From the NCBI GenBank assembly GCA_947448735.1, contig CANFOS010000009.1:62001-126000 (forward strand): 64,000 nt of DNA, read 5' to 3'. This stretch comes from Comamonadaceae bacterium. Its GTDB lineage: Bacteria > Pseudomonadota > Gammaproteobacteria > Burkholderiales > Burkholderiaceae_C. A model generated the notes under the pieces. It was not told where the DNA came from, did not search any database, and saw nothing but the letters and a program-made list of their open reading frames with translations. Of this stretch, positions 8,926-17,734 are shown piece after piece (the stretch's first letter is position 1; every line of letters begins with the position of its first letter). The position numbers and the translations under genes are program-made.

Positions 8926-9702
8926 TCATGTTTTACGCAGGGCCTTAATCCGCCGACGAGACTCTTCCGATTTGACGCTTTTCCGAGCTGCGCTTGCAGC
9001 GGCCTCTATGTCGGGACATCCTTCTGCGAAGCCACGCAAATGCCTCTTCATAGAAGCAACGACGTCACCTTCGGTGCCGCCGATGGCCTCCAAATACGCT
9101 TGGACTCGGCCATCAAGGTCAATAGCTTCGACGACCTCGGTCAGAAAGCCTATGCGCAGCATTTCTGGCGCCTCGATTTCAAGCCCGGTCAAGAAAAGTT
9201 TTTTGGATGCAGCAAGACCAAGGTTGCTAACGTATCGACGCAATCCTCCCGGGTAATAGTGGATGGCGAACCTAGCCGCCGGCATGAACATTCGTGACTC
9301 TGCAACCCCTAGCCTGACGTCGCAACACAGTGCGAGGTCTGTCCCCCCGCCGTAAACGCCCCCCTGAATTACAGCGACAGTGGGCATGGGAAGCGACTCC
9401 AGTGAGTCCAGCATGCGCTCAAATCGGTCGTCCAATTGATCGCCGATCGCGTCGATGGTAAACCCTGAGCAGAAAGTACGACTGCCACGTGCCTGTAAAA
9501 CTACCGCCCGCGGCCCGAGGCCGACCGCGACCGACTCATTGATGCCGTCCAGTACAGCTTGAATGACGTCAATGTCGGAAGGGTCAAGGCGATTGTGCTG
9601 GTCTGGTCGGTTCAGTGTAATGAACAGGAAACCTCCGATTTGCTCCGCCGAAGGTAGGCCTGTGTCGAGAACCAACGTATTGAGCGGCGTGGGAGGTTTC
9701 AT
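8926..9702 (-). CDS. Enoyl-CoA hydratase/isomerase (crotonase) family protein
   Basis: A 258-residue crotonase-fold protein. The oxyanion-hole segments FCSGFTIDAI and GGVYGGGTDLALCCD are recognisable. The first catalytic Glu of true hydratases is Asp here (GGTDL), and the second, usually in a PEVxLG-like motif, is missing (ARFAIHYYPGG), so simple enoyl-CoA hydration is doubtful. Isomerase, hydrolase or lyase activity on a CoA ester is possible. The ATG at 9702 gives the usual family N-terminus. Confidence 0.83.
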   Translation of the reverse strand: MKPPTPLNTLVLDTGLPSAEQIGGFLFITLNRPDQHNRLDPSDIDVIQAVLDGINESVAVGLGPRAVVLQARGSRTFCSGFTIDAIGDQLDDRFERMLDSLESLPMPTVAVIQGGVYGGGTDLALCCDVRLGVAESRMFMPAARFAIHYYPGGLRRYVSNLGLAASKKLFLTGLEIEAPEMLRIGFLTEVVEAIDLDGRVQAYLEAIGGTEGDVVASMKRHLRGFAEGCPDIEAAASAARKSVKSEESRRRIKALRKT

Positions 9703-9925
9703 GCGCGGACCCTTGTCGCTGCTTGCGTGCCAGCGACACACGAATCGCCAATGAGATGGTGGCCCCTCACGAAATCCTCGGGCAGAACTTAGCTTGGGTC
9801 GTGCCCAACCACAACAAGCGCGGACGGTCGATTACGTCCAGGAGTTCAAACCAAGCCATCTGAGAATGCCCATGAAAGTAATTTTTCATCCACTAAACCT
9901 TCAAGATTAACATGCGTGAATAAAG

Positions 9926-9956
9926 ATACTCTCGCCATAAGAATTTCCGAGAGTAT
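9926..9956. repeat. Perfect 9-bp inverted repeat upstream of CoA-transferase
   Basis: ATACTCTCG at 9926-9934 and CGAGAGTAT at 9948-9956 are perfect reverse complements separated by 13 bp. The second arm ends 37 bp before the start at 9994, so the repeat lies in the promoter or 5' leader. It may be an operator for a dimeric regulator or a leader hairpin. No T-tract follows, so it is not a typical terminator. Confidence 0.6.
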
Positions 9957-9993
9957 TGCCAGCCATAGAAGTCGTGATCAGTGAGGAAACCAC

Positions 9994-11262
9994 ATGATAT
10001 TGAATAACGATACAAATACATCTGATGATTCTGATACCAAGTCTCTCACCTTAAAGGGCGACATGCTGAGCGGTATGAGGGTGCTTGACCTTAGTCGTGC
10101 ACTGTCAGGACCTTTTTGCACGATGACTTTAGGAGACTTGGGTGCTGACATCTGGAAGGTGGAACCAGCCGGAGAAGGTGATTTGGCACGCAGTTGGGGA
10201 CCTTTCGATCGAGGCCAGAGTGTTTACTATCTTTCTACCAATAGAAATAAGCGAGGAATCTGCATAGATTTTCGCAACCCTGAGGCGGTCAATGTTTTAC
10301 GCGAAATTGCTCTCTCGTGCGATGTCATTGTTGAGAACTTCAAACCCGGAACATTAGAAAAAATGGGGTTTGACGTAGAAGGATTGAGAGCAATTAAACC
10401 GAGTCTTATCGTCGCAAGTATCAGTGGTTTCGGATCGAGTGGTCCTATCAGCGACAGAGCGGGATTTGACCAAATTGCACAGGGCCAGTCAGGCTTTATG
10501 AGTTTTACAGGTACGCAGGAAACTGGATCGACCAGAGTAGGAGTGGCGATTGGCGATCTGACATCTGGCATGTGGCTCGTTATAGGGATACTTGCTGCAT
10601 GGTGTGAACGGCTCCAAACCGGAAAGGGTCGCATCATTGAGACATCCCTTTTTGCTGGATTGGTAGGGTTGCTCAGCGTTCAGGGCCAGCGGTATCTGAG
10701 CTTGGGCCAGGTTGCCAAGCCGAGCGGAAATTCACACCCCATCATTTCACCTTATGGCGTTTTCCGTGCATCCGATGGTGACTTGAATATTGGAGCCGCG
10801 ACCCAAAAAATGTGGCTTAAATTGTGTGACTTGATTGGTAGTCCTGAACTTAAATCTGACCCACGTTTTCGGGATAATGCGTGCCGCCATGAAAACCAGG
10901 CCATTCTCAAGAGCCTGATCGATCATCGGCTGAGTATGCAAACGCGTGAGCAATGGACGACTCTGTTTGTTGATGCGGGCATTCCTGCCGGCCCTATCAA
11001 CAGCATGAGTGACGTTTTTGCTGATCCACAATTAGCTCACTTGGCGTTGATAACTCAGGTTGAACATATCGAACTTGGACAAATCGACCAAGTCCTCACG
11101 CCGATCCATTCCAATGGTATGCCAGTAGCTGGTGGGCGCAAGGCTCCGCCTACGCTAGGTCAGCACACGCGAGAGTTACTCACGGAAGCGGGTCTCAGTA
11201 TTGACAAGATCGAGGATTTAATCAAAGAGCAAGTTGTATTCGAAAATTCGTTTGGCAAATAA
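9994..11262 (+). CDS. CaiB/BaiF (family III) CoA-transferase
   Basis: A 422-residue family III CoA-transferase that moves CoA between carboxylic acids. The fold signature MRVLDLSRALSGPFCTMTLGD starts near residue 28 and the catalytic Asp is D188 in AIGDLTSG. An extra Asn/Asp/Ser/Thr-rich N-terminal stretch of ~25 residues is absent from the three relatives in this window. The gene is visibly more AT-rich than its neighbours, which may mark recent acquisition. The start has an AGGAAA ribosome site. It stands alone, preceded by an inverted repeat. The acceptor acid is unknown. Confidence 0.92.
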   Translation: MILNNDTNTSDDSDTKSLTLKGDMLSGMRVLDLSRALSGPFCTMTLGDLGADIWKVEPAGEGDLARSWGPFDRGQSVYYLSTNRNKRGICIDFRNPEAVNVLREIALSCDVIVENFKPGTLEKMGFDVEGLRAIKPSLIVASISGFGSSGPISDRAGFDQIAQGQSGFMSFTGTQETGSTRVGVAIGDLTSGMWLVIGILAAWCERLQTGKGRIIETSLFAGLVGLLSVQGQRYLSLGQVAKPSGNSHPIISPYGVFRASDGDLNIGAATQKMWLKLCDLIGSPELKSDPRFRDNACRHENQAILKSLIDHRLSMQTREQWTTLFVDAGIPAGPINSMSDVFADPQLAHLALITQVEHIELGQIDQVLTPIHSNGMPVAGGRKAPPTLGQHTRELLTEAGLSIDKIEDLIKEQVVFENSFGK

Positions 11263-11423
11263 TTTGAAATTACTTTTCAGATACAAGCGTTCAAAACCCA
11301 ACGGAGGCGTGGGTCTCCGGGTCGGCTTGGTGGTAGTTGCGCACCAGCGGCCCTCAGGCTGCATGCACATATCACTGGGATAGACTGCGTCTGCATGACG
11401 CTTGAAGCTGCCCGGATGTTGTT

Positions 11424-11455
11424 GCTGGCCTAAGCTTTGGCCAGCTAAGTGTTTT
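11424..11455 (+). terminator. Possible Rho-independent terminator
   Basis: GCTGGCC at 11424-11430 pairs perfectly with GGCCAGC at 11439-11445 around an 8-nt loop, and GTTTTT follows at 11450-11455. This could end transcription of the CoA-transferase, though it lies ~160 bp past its stop. The T-tract is short and starts a few bases after the stem. Confidence 0.45.
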
Positions 11456-11483
11456 TCCCGCGGCGAAAGTCACTTTAAAAATA

Positions 11484-11529
11484 TTGCTGTTTGCTGTTTG
11501 CTGTTTGCTGTTTGCTGTTTGCTGTTTGC
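11484..11529. repeat. Heptanucleotide tandem repeat (TTGCTGT)6.6
   Basis: Six perfect tandem copies of the 7-mer TTGCTGT plus a partial TTGC run from 11484 to 11529. The repeat sits in the 465-bp gap between the CoA-transferase and the MarR gene, about 200 bp before the MarR start. Perfect short repeats of this kind are prone to slippage, so copy number may vary between strains. Confidence 0.95.
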
Positions 11530-11727
11530 ACTTTGACAGTCAAACCCACTCATCCGACCGATACGGCACCATAAGAAGTAGTAAAAGCAGCCATTTCACG
11601 ACCAGCCTAAACTGCGAGACGGCTCTTTCTTGACTTCGTCAAAACCACCATCCAGAAAAGGGACGCTAGCGTAAAATATACTGGTGATTTATCCGTGCCC
11701 ATCGCGACATGACATGAGGAGTACTCC

Positions 11728-12255
11728 GTGAAACGCGACTCGCCACAAGAAGGACTCAGGCCAACCAAAGGCAGAGCTACGAAGCCCAGCACCAAACCCG
11801 ATGACAGCGAAAACTGGGACAGCAGGCTCGGCTTTTTAATGCACGATGTATCCAGACTACGACGAAGTGTCTTCGATGAATTTATGAAGCCGATGGGCAT
11901 GACTCGATCGCAATGGTGGATCCTTGCACACCTGTCGCGCCATGACGGGATGATCCAGAGCGATCTTGCGAACGTTCTGGATATCGGCAAGGCTGCTTTG
12001 GGCGGCCTGATAGACAGGCTAGAAGCTTCGGAATTCATAGCCCGCCGTGCAGACGATAGCGATCGCCGGGTGAAGCGTATTTTCCTGAATTTAAAAGGCA
12101 CACAGATCATTGCGGACATGCGTCTTCGCAGCCATGAAATGAGCGAACGAATCCTTGAAGGCCTAGACAATACATCGCGACTGGCGCTTGTAGAAATGCT
12201 CACTCTCGTCAAACACAATTTGCTGACAATCAAGGGGGACGCGTCGGCAGCGTGA
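11728..12255 (+). CDS. MarR-family transcriptional regulator
   Basis: A 175-residue winged-helix regulator. Dimerisation helices flank the DNA-binding core: MTRSQWWILAHLSRHDGMIQ, DLANVLDIGKAALGGLIDRL (recognition helix) and the wing DDSDRRVKRIFLNL. The N-terminal ~35 residues are basic and probably disordered. The start is GTG at 11728 with GAGGA seven bases upstream. It precedes the acyl-CoA dehydrogenase gene, whose promoter carries a perfect TGCATAT-type palindrome, the form of site MarR dimers bind. The ligand may be a CoA ester or an aromatic acid. Confidence 0.92.
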   Translation: MKRDSPQEGLRPTKGRATKPSTKPDDSENWDSRLGFLMHDVSRLRRSVFDEFMKPMGMTRSQWWILAHLSRHDGMIQSDLANVLDIGKAALGGLIDRLEASEFIARRADDSDRRVKRIFLNLKGTQIIADMRLRSHEMSERILEGLDNTSRLALVEMLTLVKHNLLTIKGDASAA

Positions 12256-12367
12256 GCAGAACAGCCGCGTCCTTTTCATCGATGCGGGCTAGCTTTTTCA
12301 CTTGTTGGCGACGACCAGATTGAAGAAATAACCTTCTACCTTCTTTTAATCAAGCATATTGTCTGCT

Positions 12368-12382
12368 TGCATATAATATGCA
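12368..12382. promoter_or_regulatory. Perfect 15-bp palindrome (candidate MarR operator)
   Basis: TGCATATAATATGCA at 12368-12382 is a perfect odd palindrome. It contains a TATAAT -10-like hexamer at 12372-12377 and lies 37 bp before the acyl-CoA dehydrogenase start, so a bound dimer would block RNA polymerase. Related GCATA/TATGC sites occur near 15191, 23942 and 42373. Confidence 0.6.
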
Positions 12383-12418
12383 TTTGTAAAACTAAGCCGT
12401 CTTACTGGCGGACAACAT

Positions 12419-13585
12419 ATGAATTTCGATTTCACAGAAGATCAGATCTCAATAAGGAATGCTATCGAGGAAGTCTGCAAAGACTTCAATGATGACTACT
12501 GGCTGCGCAAAGACCGTGAAGGCGGCTTCCCCGAAGATTTTTATGCAGCCATTGCAAAAGCTGGCTGGCTCGGCATTGCCATGCCCGTGGAGTACGGCGG
12601 ATCAGGGCTTGGGATCGCCGAAGCCTGCTTGATGATGGAGACGGTTTCCAGTTCTGGGGCAGGTCTTTCGGGCGCCTCTGCGATTCACATGAACGTGTTT
12701 GGCCTGCATCCTGTCGTGATGTACGGCAACGATGAGCAAAAACGCCGTTGGTTGCCGCCCATCATCAACGGAGAGGCTAAGGCATGTTTTGGCGTTACAG
12801 AACCCAACACCGGCCTGAACACCCTTAAGCTCAAAACGATGGCAGTCCGCAAGGGAGACCGCTACATTGTCAATGGACAAAAAATTTGGATATCCACTGC
12901 GCAAGTGGCCCACAAAATCCTACTGCTCGCGCGCACGACCCCAATCGAGGAGGTCACTTCTCCCACTCATGGACTCAGCCTTTTTTACACCGACCTCGAC
13001 CGGTCGAAGATCGAGGTCCGGGAAATTGAAAAACTCGGACGCAAGGCTGTTGATTCCAATCAGCTTTTCATTGACGGGCTCGAGATTCCAGTCGAGGACC
13101 GAATTGGCGAGGAAGGCCGGGGTTTTGAATACATTCTCCATGGTCTCAACCCGGAACGTGTTCTGCTCGCCGCGGAAGCCATTGGCCTAGGCCGGGTTGC
13201 ACTCAAGCGAGCTGCAAAGTATGCGGGCGAACGCATCGTGTTCGACCGGCCTATTGGCAAAAATCAGGGTATTCAGCACCCTCTTGCCGAACGTTGGGTT
13301 GAGCTGGAAGCCGGCACCCTGCTGTACCAGCGTGCAGCCTGGCTGTACGACCAAGGACGGACGTGCGGCGCCGAAGCCAATGCGGCGAAATTCCTTTGTG
13401 CCGAGGCAGGCTTTCGTGCTTGCGAAACCGCAGTGCTCACACATGGTGGCATGGGCTACGCAAAGGAGTATCACGTCGAGCGATATTTCCGCGAATCCAT
13501 GCTGCCGCGGATTGCGCCTGTATCGCCACAGCTGATACTTTCTTTTATTGCGGAAAAAGTGTTGCAATTGCCCAGGTCGTACTGA
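12419..13585 (+). CDS. Acyl-CoA dehydrogenase
   Basis: A 388-residue FAD-dependent acyl-CoA dehydrogenase of normal length. The FAD-binding segments ACFGVTEPNTGLN near residue 122 and IVNGQKIWIST near 150, plus the C-terminal VLTHGGMGYAKEYHVERYF, are clear. The late Glu used by medium- and short-chain enzymes is absent (RIAPVSPQLI where an EGT-type motif is expected). However, E246 in GLNPERVLLA sits where isovaleryl-CoA and long-chain dehydrogenases carry their catalytic Glu, so a branched-chain substrate is plausible. It is probably controlled by the adjacent MarR protein. Confidence 0.92.
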   Translation: MNFDFTEDQISIRNAIEEVCKDFNDDYWLRKDREGGFPEDFYAAIAKAGWLGIAMPVEYGGSGLGIAEACLMMETVSSSGAGLSGASAIHMNVFGLHPVVMYGNDEQKRRWLPPIINGEAKACFGVTEPNTGLNTLKLKTMAVRKGDRYIVNGQKIWISTAQVAHKILLLARTTPIEEVTSPTHGLSLFYTDLDRSKIEVREIEKLGRKAVDSNQLFIDGLEIPVEDRIGEEGRGFEYILHGLNPERVLLAAEAIGLGRVALKRAAKYAGERIVFDRPIGKNQGIQHPLAERWVELEAGTLLYQRAAWLYDQGRTCGAEANAAKFLCAEAGFRACETAVLTHGGMGYAKEYHVERYFRESMLPRIAPVSPQLILSFIAEKVLQLPRSY

Positions 13586-13753
13586 TCATCGGCCGATTGC
13601 ACGAACGTGGCACCTCAAACCAGCCTCAACGGGCAACAGTGGCGAACGGCACTCACTTTTAAAAAGAACGGTACACAAGTCACAGATCAATTAGCGCAAG
13701 AGCTGTCAAGAAAATAATATTTGCCATAGCTTGGGCTCGAGGGCAAAAGATGC

Positions 13754-14689
13754 CTAAGCGGCAAACCGCTGGGCTAGAGCGAGAACGCGCTGAGCCTGCT
13801 TTAGGTGGGGCATGTCGAGCATTTTTCCCTCCAGCCCAACCGTCCCCATACCTGGATTACTAGCAAACAATTCAACAACCCTTCGCGACCAGACCAGTTC
13901 TTCATCACTTGGAGTGAAGGCTGCATTGATGGCTTCCACCTGATTCGGATGGATAGCAATTTTTCCGGTGAACCCGCGCTGTCGAGCGGCTTTCGCGTCG
14001 CGGACCAGACCGGCTTCATCGCCAAAATCACCCCAGATAGTATCAATGGGCTGGACGCCAGCGGCCACTGCTCCCGCCAGGCAGAGCGCACGAGCCAGCT
14101 GATATACAGAATCGTATTCGCCGTCGGTTCGGCGATTGGTGCTGGCGCCAAGCGCAGCGGCAATATCTTCCGCCCCCCAGGTCAGGGCAGCGAGCCTCGC
14201 GCTGCATCCCTCGTACGAACCCAGCGTGAACAAAGACTGAGCTGTTTCAGTGGCCACCGGCATGATGCGGATCGAACCCTGCCCGACGCCCTCCCGAGAC
14301 TCCAGCGCATCCAGGTAGTGTGCAAGCTGGACAATATCCAGCGCTGAATTGACCTTGGGCAGGACAATGCCGTCTGGCGCACCAGCCACAATTGCCAAGT
14401 CAAGAAGGGCTGCCGGTGTGGACAACGGGTTAATCCGAACCCAGAGTTGTTGCTTGCCGCGCTGACTGCGGCTGCGCAGGTAGTCCAGCGCCATCTCGCG
14501 TGCAATATGGGTACGCGACGGCGCCACCGCATCTTCAAGGTCAAGGATGAGGGCGTCTGCTCCCGTGGCTTCGCCCTTGGACAATTTTCGCTCACTGTCG
14601 GCCGGGATAAACAGCATGGAACGAAGCGGCGCAAAAGGGTCTGGCTCCCTGCTGAGACCAGCGCCGGCTGGAGGAATGAAAATTTTCAT
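13754..14689 (-). CDS. HpcH/HpaI aldolase/citrate lyase beta (CitE-like) CoA-ester lyase
   Basis: A 311-residue TIM-barrel lyase of the CitE-like class, which splits malyl-, methylmalyl- or citramalyl-CoA into acetyl-CoA and a keto acid. Signatures are RSMLFIPADSERKL, ALILDLEDAVAP (metal-binding acids), LWVRINPL, VLPKVNSA and LTWGAEDIAAALG. It starts three bases after the MaoC-type stop and forms a two-gene operon with it. A hydratase followed by a CoA-ester lyase resembles the itaconate/mesaconate route (itaconyl-CoA hydratase plus citramalyl-CoA lyase), which also needs a CoA-transferase such as the nearby CaiB proteins. Confidence 0.9.
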   Translation of the reverse strand: MKIFIPPAGAGLSREPDPFAPLRSMLFIPADSERKLSKGEATGADALILDLEDAVAPSRTHIAREMALDYLRSRSQRGKQQLWVRINPLSTPAALLDLAIVAGAPDGIVLPKVNSALDIVQLAHYLDALESREGVGQGSIRIMPVATETAQSLFTLGSYEGCSARLAALTWGAEDIAAALGASTNRRTDGEYDSVYQLARALCLAGAVAAGVQPIDTIWGDFGDEAGLVRDAKAARQRGFTGKIAIHPNQVEAINAAFTPSDEELVWSRRVVELFASNPGMGTVGLEGKMLDMPHLKQAQRVLALAQRFAA

Positions 14690-14692
14690 ATG

Positions 14693-15166
14693 TCAGGCCT
14701 TCGTTCCCACGCTGTCTAATGGACTTCTGTGCATCAACGCAACCCTTTTGCAGGTGGCAACCACTTCGTTGCGCTGGTTCCATGCGGTGTGCTGGAACAC
14801 CACAATGCCGTTGAGTGGACGGGACTTGCTTTCCCGCTTTTCAAGCACCGCAGTTTCTACATGCAGCGTATCGCCTGCAAAAACAGGCTTCGGAAAGCGA
14901 ACTTCGTCCCAACCGAGGTTACCTACGGTCGTGCCAAGTGTGGTGTCACCGACTGATATGCCAACCATCAGGCCAAGGGTAAAAACGCTGTTCATCAGCG
15001 GCTTGCCGAACTCGGTGCCTTTTGCGTATTCAGCGTCAAGATGAATTGCCGCAGGATTGTGGGTCATCGTGCTGAAAAGAACGTTATCGGTTTCGGTAAC
15101 CGTTCTCCGGATGTCGTGCCTGAAAACCTGTCCTACCTGAAATTGCTCAAAATAAAGTCCGGCCAT
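14693..15166 (-). CDS. MaoC-family dehydratase (itaconyl/mesaconyl-CoA hydratase-like)
   Basis: A 157-residue hot-dog fold protein. [21 protein letters not shown], the hydratase helix region [20 protein letters not shown] with conserved Asn/His, and [20 protein letters not shown] identify MaoC-type dehydratases close to mesaconyl- and itaconyl-CoA hydratases. The ATG at 15166 has AAGGG just upstream; GTG 15172 is an alternative. It is the first gene of an operon with the CitE-like lyase. A GCATA-N3-TATTG site lies ~25 bp upstream. Confidence 0.9.
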   Translation of the reverse strand: MAGLYFEQFQVGQVFRHDIRRTVTETDNVLFSTMTHNPAAIHLDAEYAKGTEFGKPLMNSVFTLGLMVGISVGDTTLGTTVGNLGWDEVRFPKPVFAGDTLHVETAVLEKRESKSRPLNGIVVFQHTAWNQRNEVVATCKRVALMHRSPLDSVGTKA

Positions 15167-15189
15167 TGTCACCCTTTTATTTGATATGA

Positions 15190-15207
15190 TTGCATACAGT
15201 ATTGAAT
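15190..15207. promoter_or_regulatory. Candidate MarR-type operator upstream of MaoC-CitE pair
   Basis: TTGCATACAGTATTGAAT at 15190-15207 matches the TTGCATA start and the spacing of the palindrome at 12368, with an imperfect right arm. It lies 24 bp before the MaoC-type start, in the probable promoter. The surrounding 15167-15474 gap (308 bp) shows nothing else clear for the plus-strand gene that starts at 15475. Confidence 0.4.
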
Positions 15208-15474
15208 AGTACCTTATTTCTGAACCTTACCTTCTTGTGATGGCTGTCGTCTTTTTCATCAAAAAGTCTGCAAATCAGAGTCAAAGTTATCTGGTTGATA
15301 CCTATCAGAACCGTGAAGTTGGAGCCTTCAGTTGCTCATAGGCACAGTCGGGGGCCAGCTCAGCAGTCCCGACGTGACAGGGGACCGATCTGCGCGTCGC
15401 GCAAAGTACGGGCCAGCGGACATTGAATTCTTTTGAGTGCGAACTGAGACTAACCCTTTTTAATATTTCAGCGA

Positions 15475-16488
15475 ATGTCAATACCTTCTGAAACAAACAC
15501 GCAGGTGTTACTCACCTCCCGGCCCAATGGAATCCCACAAGCGGAACATTTTCAGATCGTTGAAACCGCAATGCCGGCTCTGGAGTCCGGGCAATTTCTG
15601 GTCCGCAACGAATTTCTGTCGGTAGAACCGGCCATGCGGGGCTGGGTCAATGCGGCAGCGAATTACTCTGACCCTGTTCCTTTGGGCAGCGTCATGCGCA
15701 GCTTTGCTGCGGGCGTGGTGGTGGCTTCGCGTCACCCAGCCTATGCAGAAGGCGATCGCGTGATGGGCATGCTGGGTTGGCAGACTTATGCTGTGAGCGA
15801 TGGCAGCACCATACGCCGCAAGGTGCTTGAGCACGATCTGCCTCTGTCCCTTTCTCTTGGTGTTTTGGGAATAAACGGCGTAACCGCTTATTTCGCGCTC
15901 ACCGAGGTGGGCGAGCCGCGTCCTGGTGACACGGTGGTGGTGTCCACCGGCGCTGGCTCGGTGGGATCTGCTGCAGGGCAAATCGCAAAACTGATGGGCT
16001 GCCGTACCGTTGCCATTACTGGCGGACCGGTAAAGATGCAGATGTGTCGGGATGAATTCGGCTATGACGTAGCCGTTGATTACAAAGCTGCTGGTTTTGC
16101 CGAAGCACTGGCACTGGCCTGCCCTGATGGCGTTGACGTGTATTACGACAATACATCAGGCCCGATCTCCGATGCGGTTGTGCGCCACATCAACAAGCGC
16201 GCAAGGATCGTCATTTGCGGCACAGCTTCGATCTCAAACTGGGAGCCCTGGCCTAGCGGTCCAAGGGTTGAGCGACACCTTTTAAACAAAGCTGCGCGCA
16301 TGCAGGGCTTTCTGGTGTGGGACTACGAACACCGCTATGAAGAAGCCATCTCAAAACTGGCTTGCTGGGTGCGCTCTGGCAGCCTGCGCTACCGGGAAGA
16401 AATCCTCGACGGAATGGTCGCCGCCCCTGATGCTATTGCCGGTCTCTATCGAGGAGAAAATTTCGGCAAACGGGTTATTCGCGTTTAG
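15475..16488 (+). CDS. NADP-dependent oxidoreductase, MDR superfamily (CurA/leukotriene B4 dehydrogenase type)
   Basis: A 337-residue zinc-independent medium-chain reductase. FLSVEPAMRGWVN near residue 47 and VVSTGAGSVGSAAGQIAKLMG near 153 (NADPH-binding) mark the CurA/prostaglandin reductase group, which reduces the double bond of enones and enals. No clear ribosome site precedes the ATG, and TTTTTAATATTT lies only ~10 bp upstream, so the leader may be very short. It leads a plus-strand series with the BKACE, CoA-transferase and Bug genes. Confidence 0.9.
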   Translation: MSIPSETNTQVLLTSRPNGIPQAEHFQIVETAMPALESGQFLVRNEFLSVEPAMRGWVNAAANYSDPVPLGSVMRSFAAGVVVASRHPAYAEGDRVMGMLGWQTYAVSDGSTIRRKVLEHDLPLSLSLGVLGINGVTAYFALTEVGEPRPGDTVVVSTGAGSVGSAAGQIAKLMGCRTVAITGGPVKMQMCRDEFGYDVAVDYKAAGFAEALALACPDGVDVYYDNTSGPISDAVVRHINKRARIVICGTASISNWEPWPSGPRVERHLLNKAARMQGFLVWDYEHRYEEAISKLACWVRSGSLRYREEILDGMVAAPDAIAGLYRGENFGKRVIRV

Positions 16489-16633
16489 CATATGGATTGA
16501 ATGCATCCAGTTTTCCATTAGAACCACTTATGCACCCCGCTGATAAATGCACTTAGGGCGGGAAGTAAGCGGTGTGAACGATGACCCGCCTTCAACAACG
16601 CAGCCTTACCAACCGTTAGCCCAGGAGACAAAG

Positions 16634-17566
16634 ATGTTCCAGCAGGAAAAAATCATCATCAGTTGCGCTGTAACGGGCGCCATTCACACGCCCTCCATGT
16701 CGGCACATTTGCCGATCACGGCAGACGAAATTGCGGAGGCTTCGATTGCCGCGTGCGAAGCGGGTGCGGCGATCATCCACCTGCACGCACGGGACCCTGT
16801 CACCGGCAAGCCCGACCAGCGACCTGTGGCCTTCGAACCCTTCCTCAAGCAGATCAAGGCGCGAAGCAAAGCCATCATCAATCTGACGACAGGCGGCTCG
16901 CCCTACATGACGGTGCAGGAGCGCATGCAGCCTGCCAAGGTGCTCAAGCCCGAAGTGGCATCGATGAACATGGGCACCATGAACTTCGGCCTCTTTCCCA
17001 TGCTGAACCGATACAAGGAGTTCAAATTCGACTGGGAAAAGCCTTACCTTGAAGGCAGCAAGGACCTGATATTTCGCAATACCTATGGCGACCTTGAAAC
17101 CGTGCTGACCGAACTCTCGGTCAATGACACGCGGTACGAGTTTGAATGCTATGACACCTCGCACCTTTACAACTTGGCGCACTTTGTCGAGCGTGGCTTG
17201 GTCAAGGCGCCCATTTTTATCCAAACCGTGTTCGGTATCTTGGGCGGCATAGGCACACACCCTGATGACGTCATGCACATGAAGCGCACCGCCGACCGTC
17301 TCTTTGGGGACAGCTACCGATGGTCTGTGCTGGGGGCGGGCGCCAGCCAGATGAAGATTGCCGCCATGGCCGCTTCGATGGGCGGCAATGTGCGAGTTGG
17401 TCTTGAAGACAATCTATGGATTGCCAAGGGAAAGCTGGCCACCAGCAATGCCGAGCAGGTGCTGAAGGTGCGCGAGATACTCGAAGGCCTGGGGCTGGCG
17501 ATTGCAACGCCTGATGAAGCGCGTGAAATACTTCAGCTCAAAGGCTCTTCAAAGGTAGCGTTTTGA
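16634..17566 (+). CDS. BKACE family beta-keto acid cleavage enzyme
   Basis: A 310-residue TIM-barrel enzyme of the 3-keto-5-aminohexanoate cleavage family. It condenses a beta-keto acid with acetyl-CoA, giving acetoacetate and a new acyl-CoA. The zinc site is visible: IIHLHARDP (HxH, near residue 48) and the late Glu in VRVGLEDNLW. VTGAIHTPSMS at the N-terminus and SLAVLGAG-like WSVLGAGASQ complete the family pattern. The start at 16634 has AGGAGA at ideal spacing; upstream in-frame codons do not. Substrates in the family range from amino-hexanoate to dehydrocarnitine, and the true one here is unknown. Confidence 0.92.
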   Translation: MFQQEKIIISCAVTGAIHTPSMSAHLPITADEIAEASIAACEAGAAIIHLHARDPVTGKPDQRPVAFEPFLKQIKARSKAIINLTTGGSPYMTVQERMQPAKVLKPEVASMNMGTMNFGLFPMLNRYKEFKFDWEKPYLEGSKDLIFRNTYGDLETVLTELSVNDTRYEFECYDTSHLYNLAHFVERGLVKAPIFIQTVFGILGGIGTHPDDVMHMKRTADRLFGDSYRWSVLGAGASQMKIAAMAASMGGNVRVGLEDNLWIAKGKLATSNAEQVLKVREILEGLGLAIATPDEAREILQLKGSSKVAF

Positions 17567-17734
17567 TGTTTGCCCGTCACGGTTTTTTTGGCCTGAATTC
17601 CGGTGCAAGTTGATCTGGAAACAGGCAGCAGCTAAGCCCCATGCAGTAGACGCTACCGATCACCTTCTAGCGGGCCACAAGCGCTTCAGACGCCCCTTCT
17701 GGCAACGTTTCCACCCAGAACAGAAAGTTCTCCA

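Noticed and set aside
11484-11529. Possible CRISPR array
   Set aside because: The repeats are contiguous 7-mers without spacers, so this is a simple tandem repeat.
15202-15230. TTGAATAGT near 15202 as a further copy of the LysR-type element
   Set aside because: Only the left half matches; the ATTTGACTTGT part is missing unless gaps are allowed, and no -10 is placed correctly.
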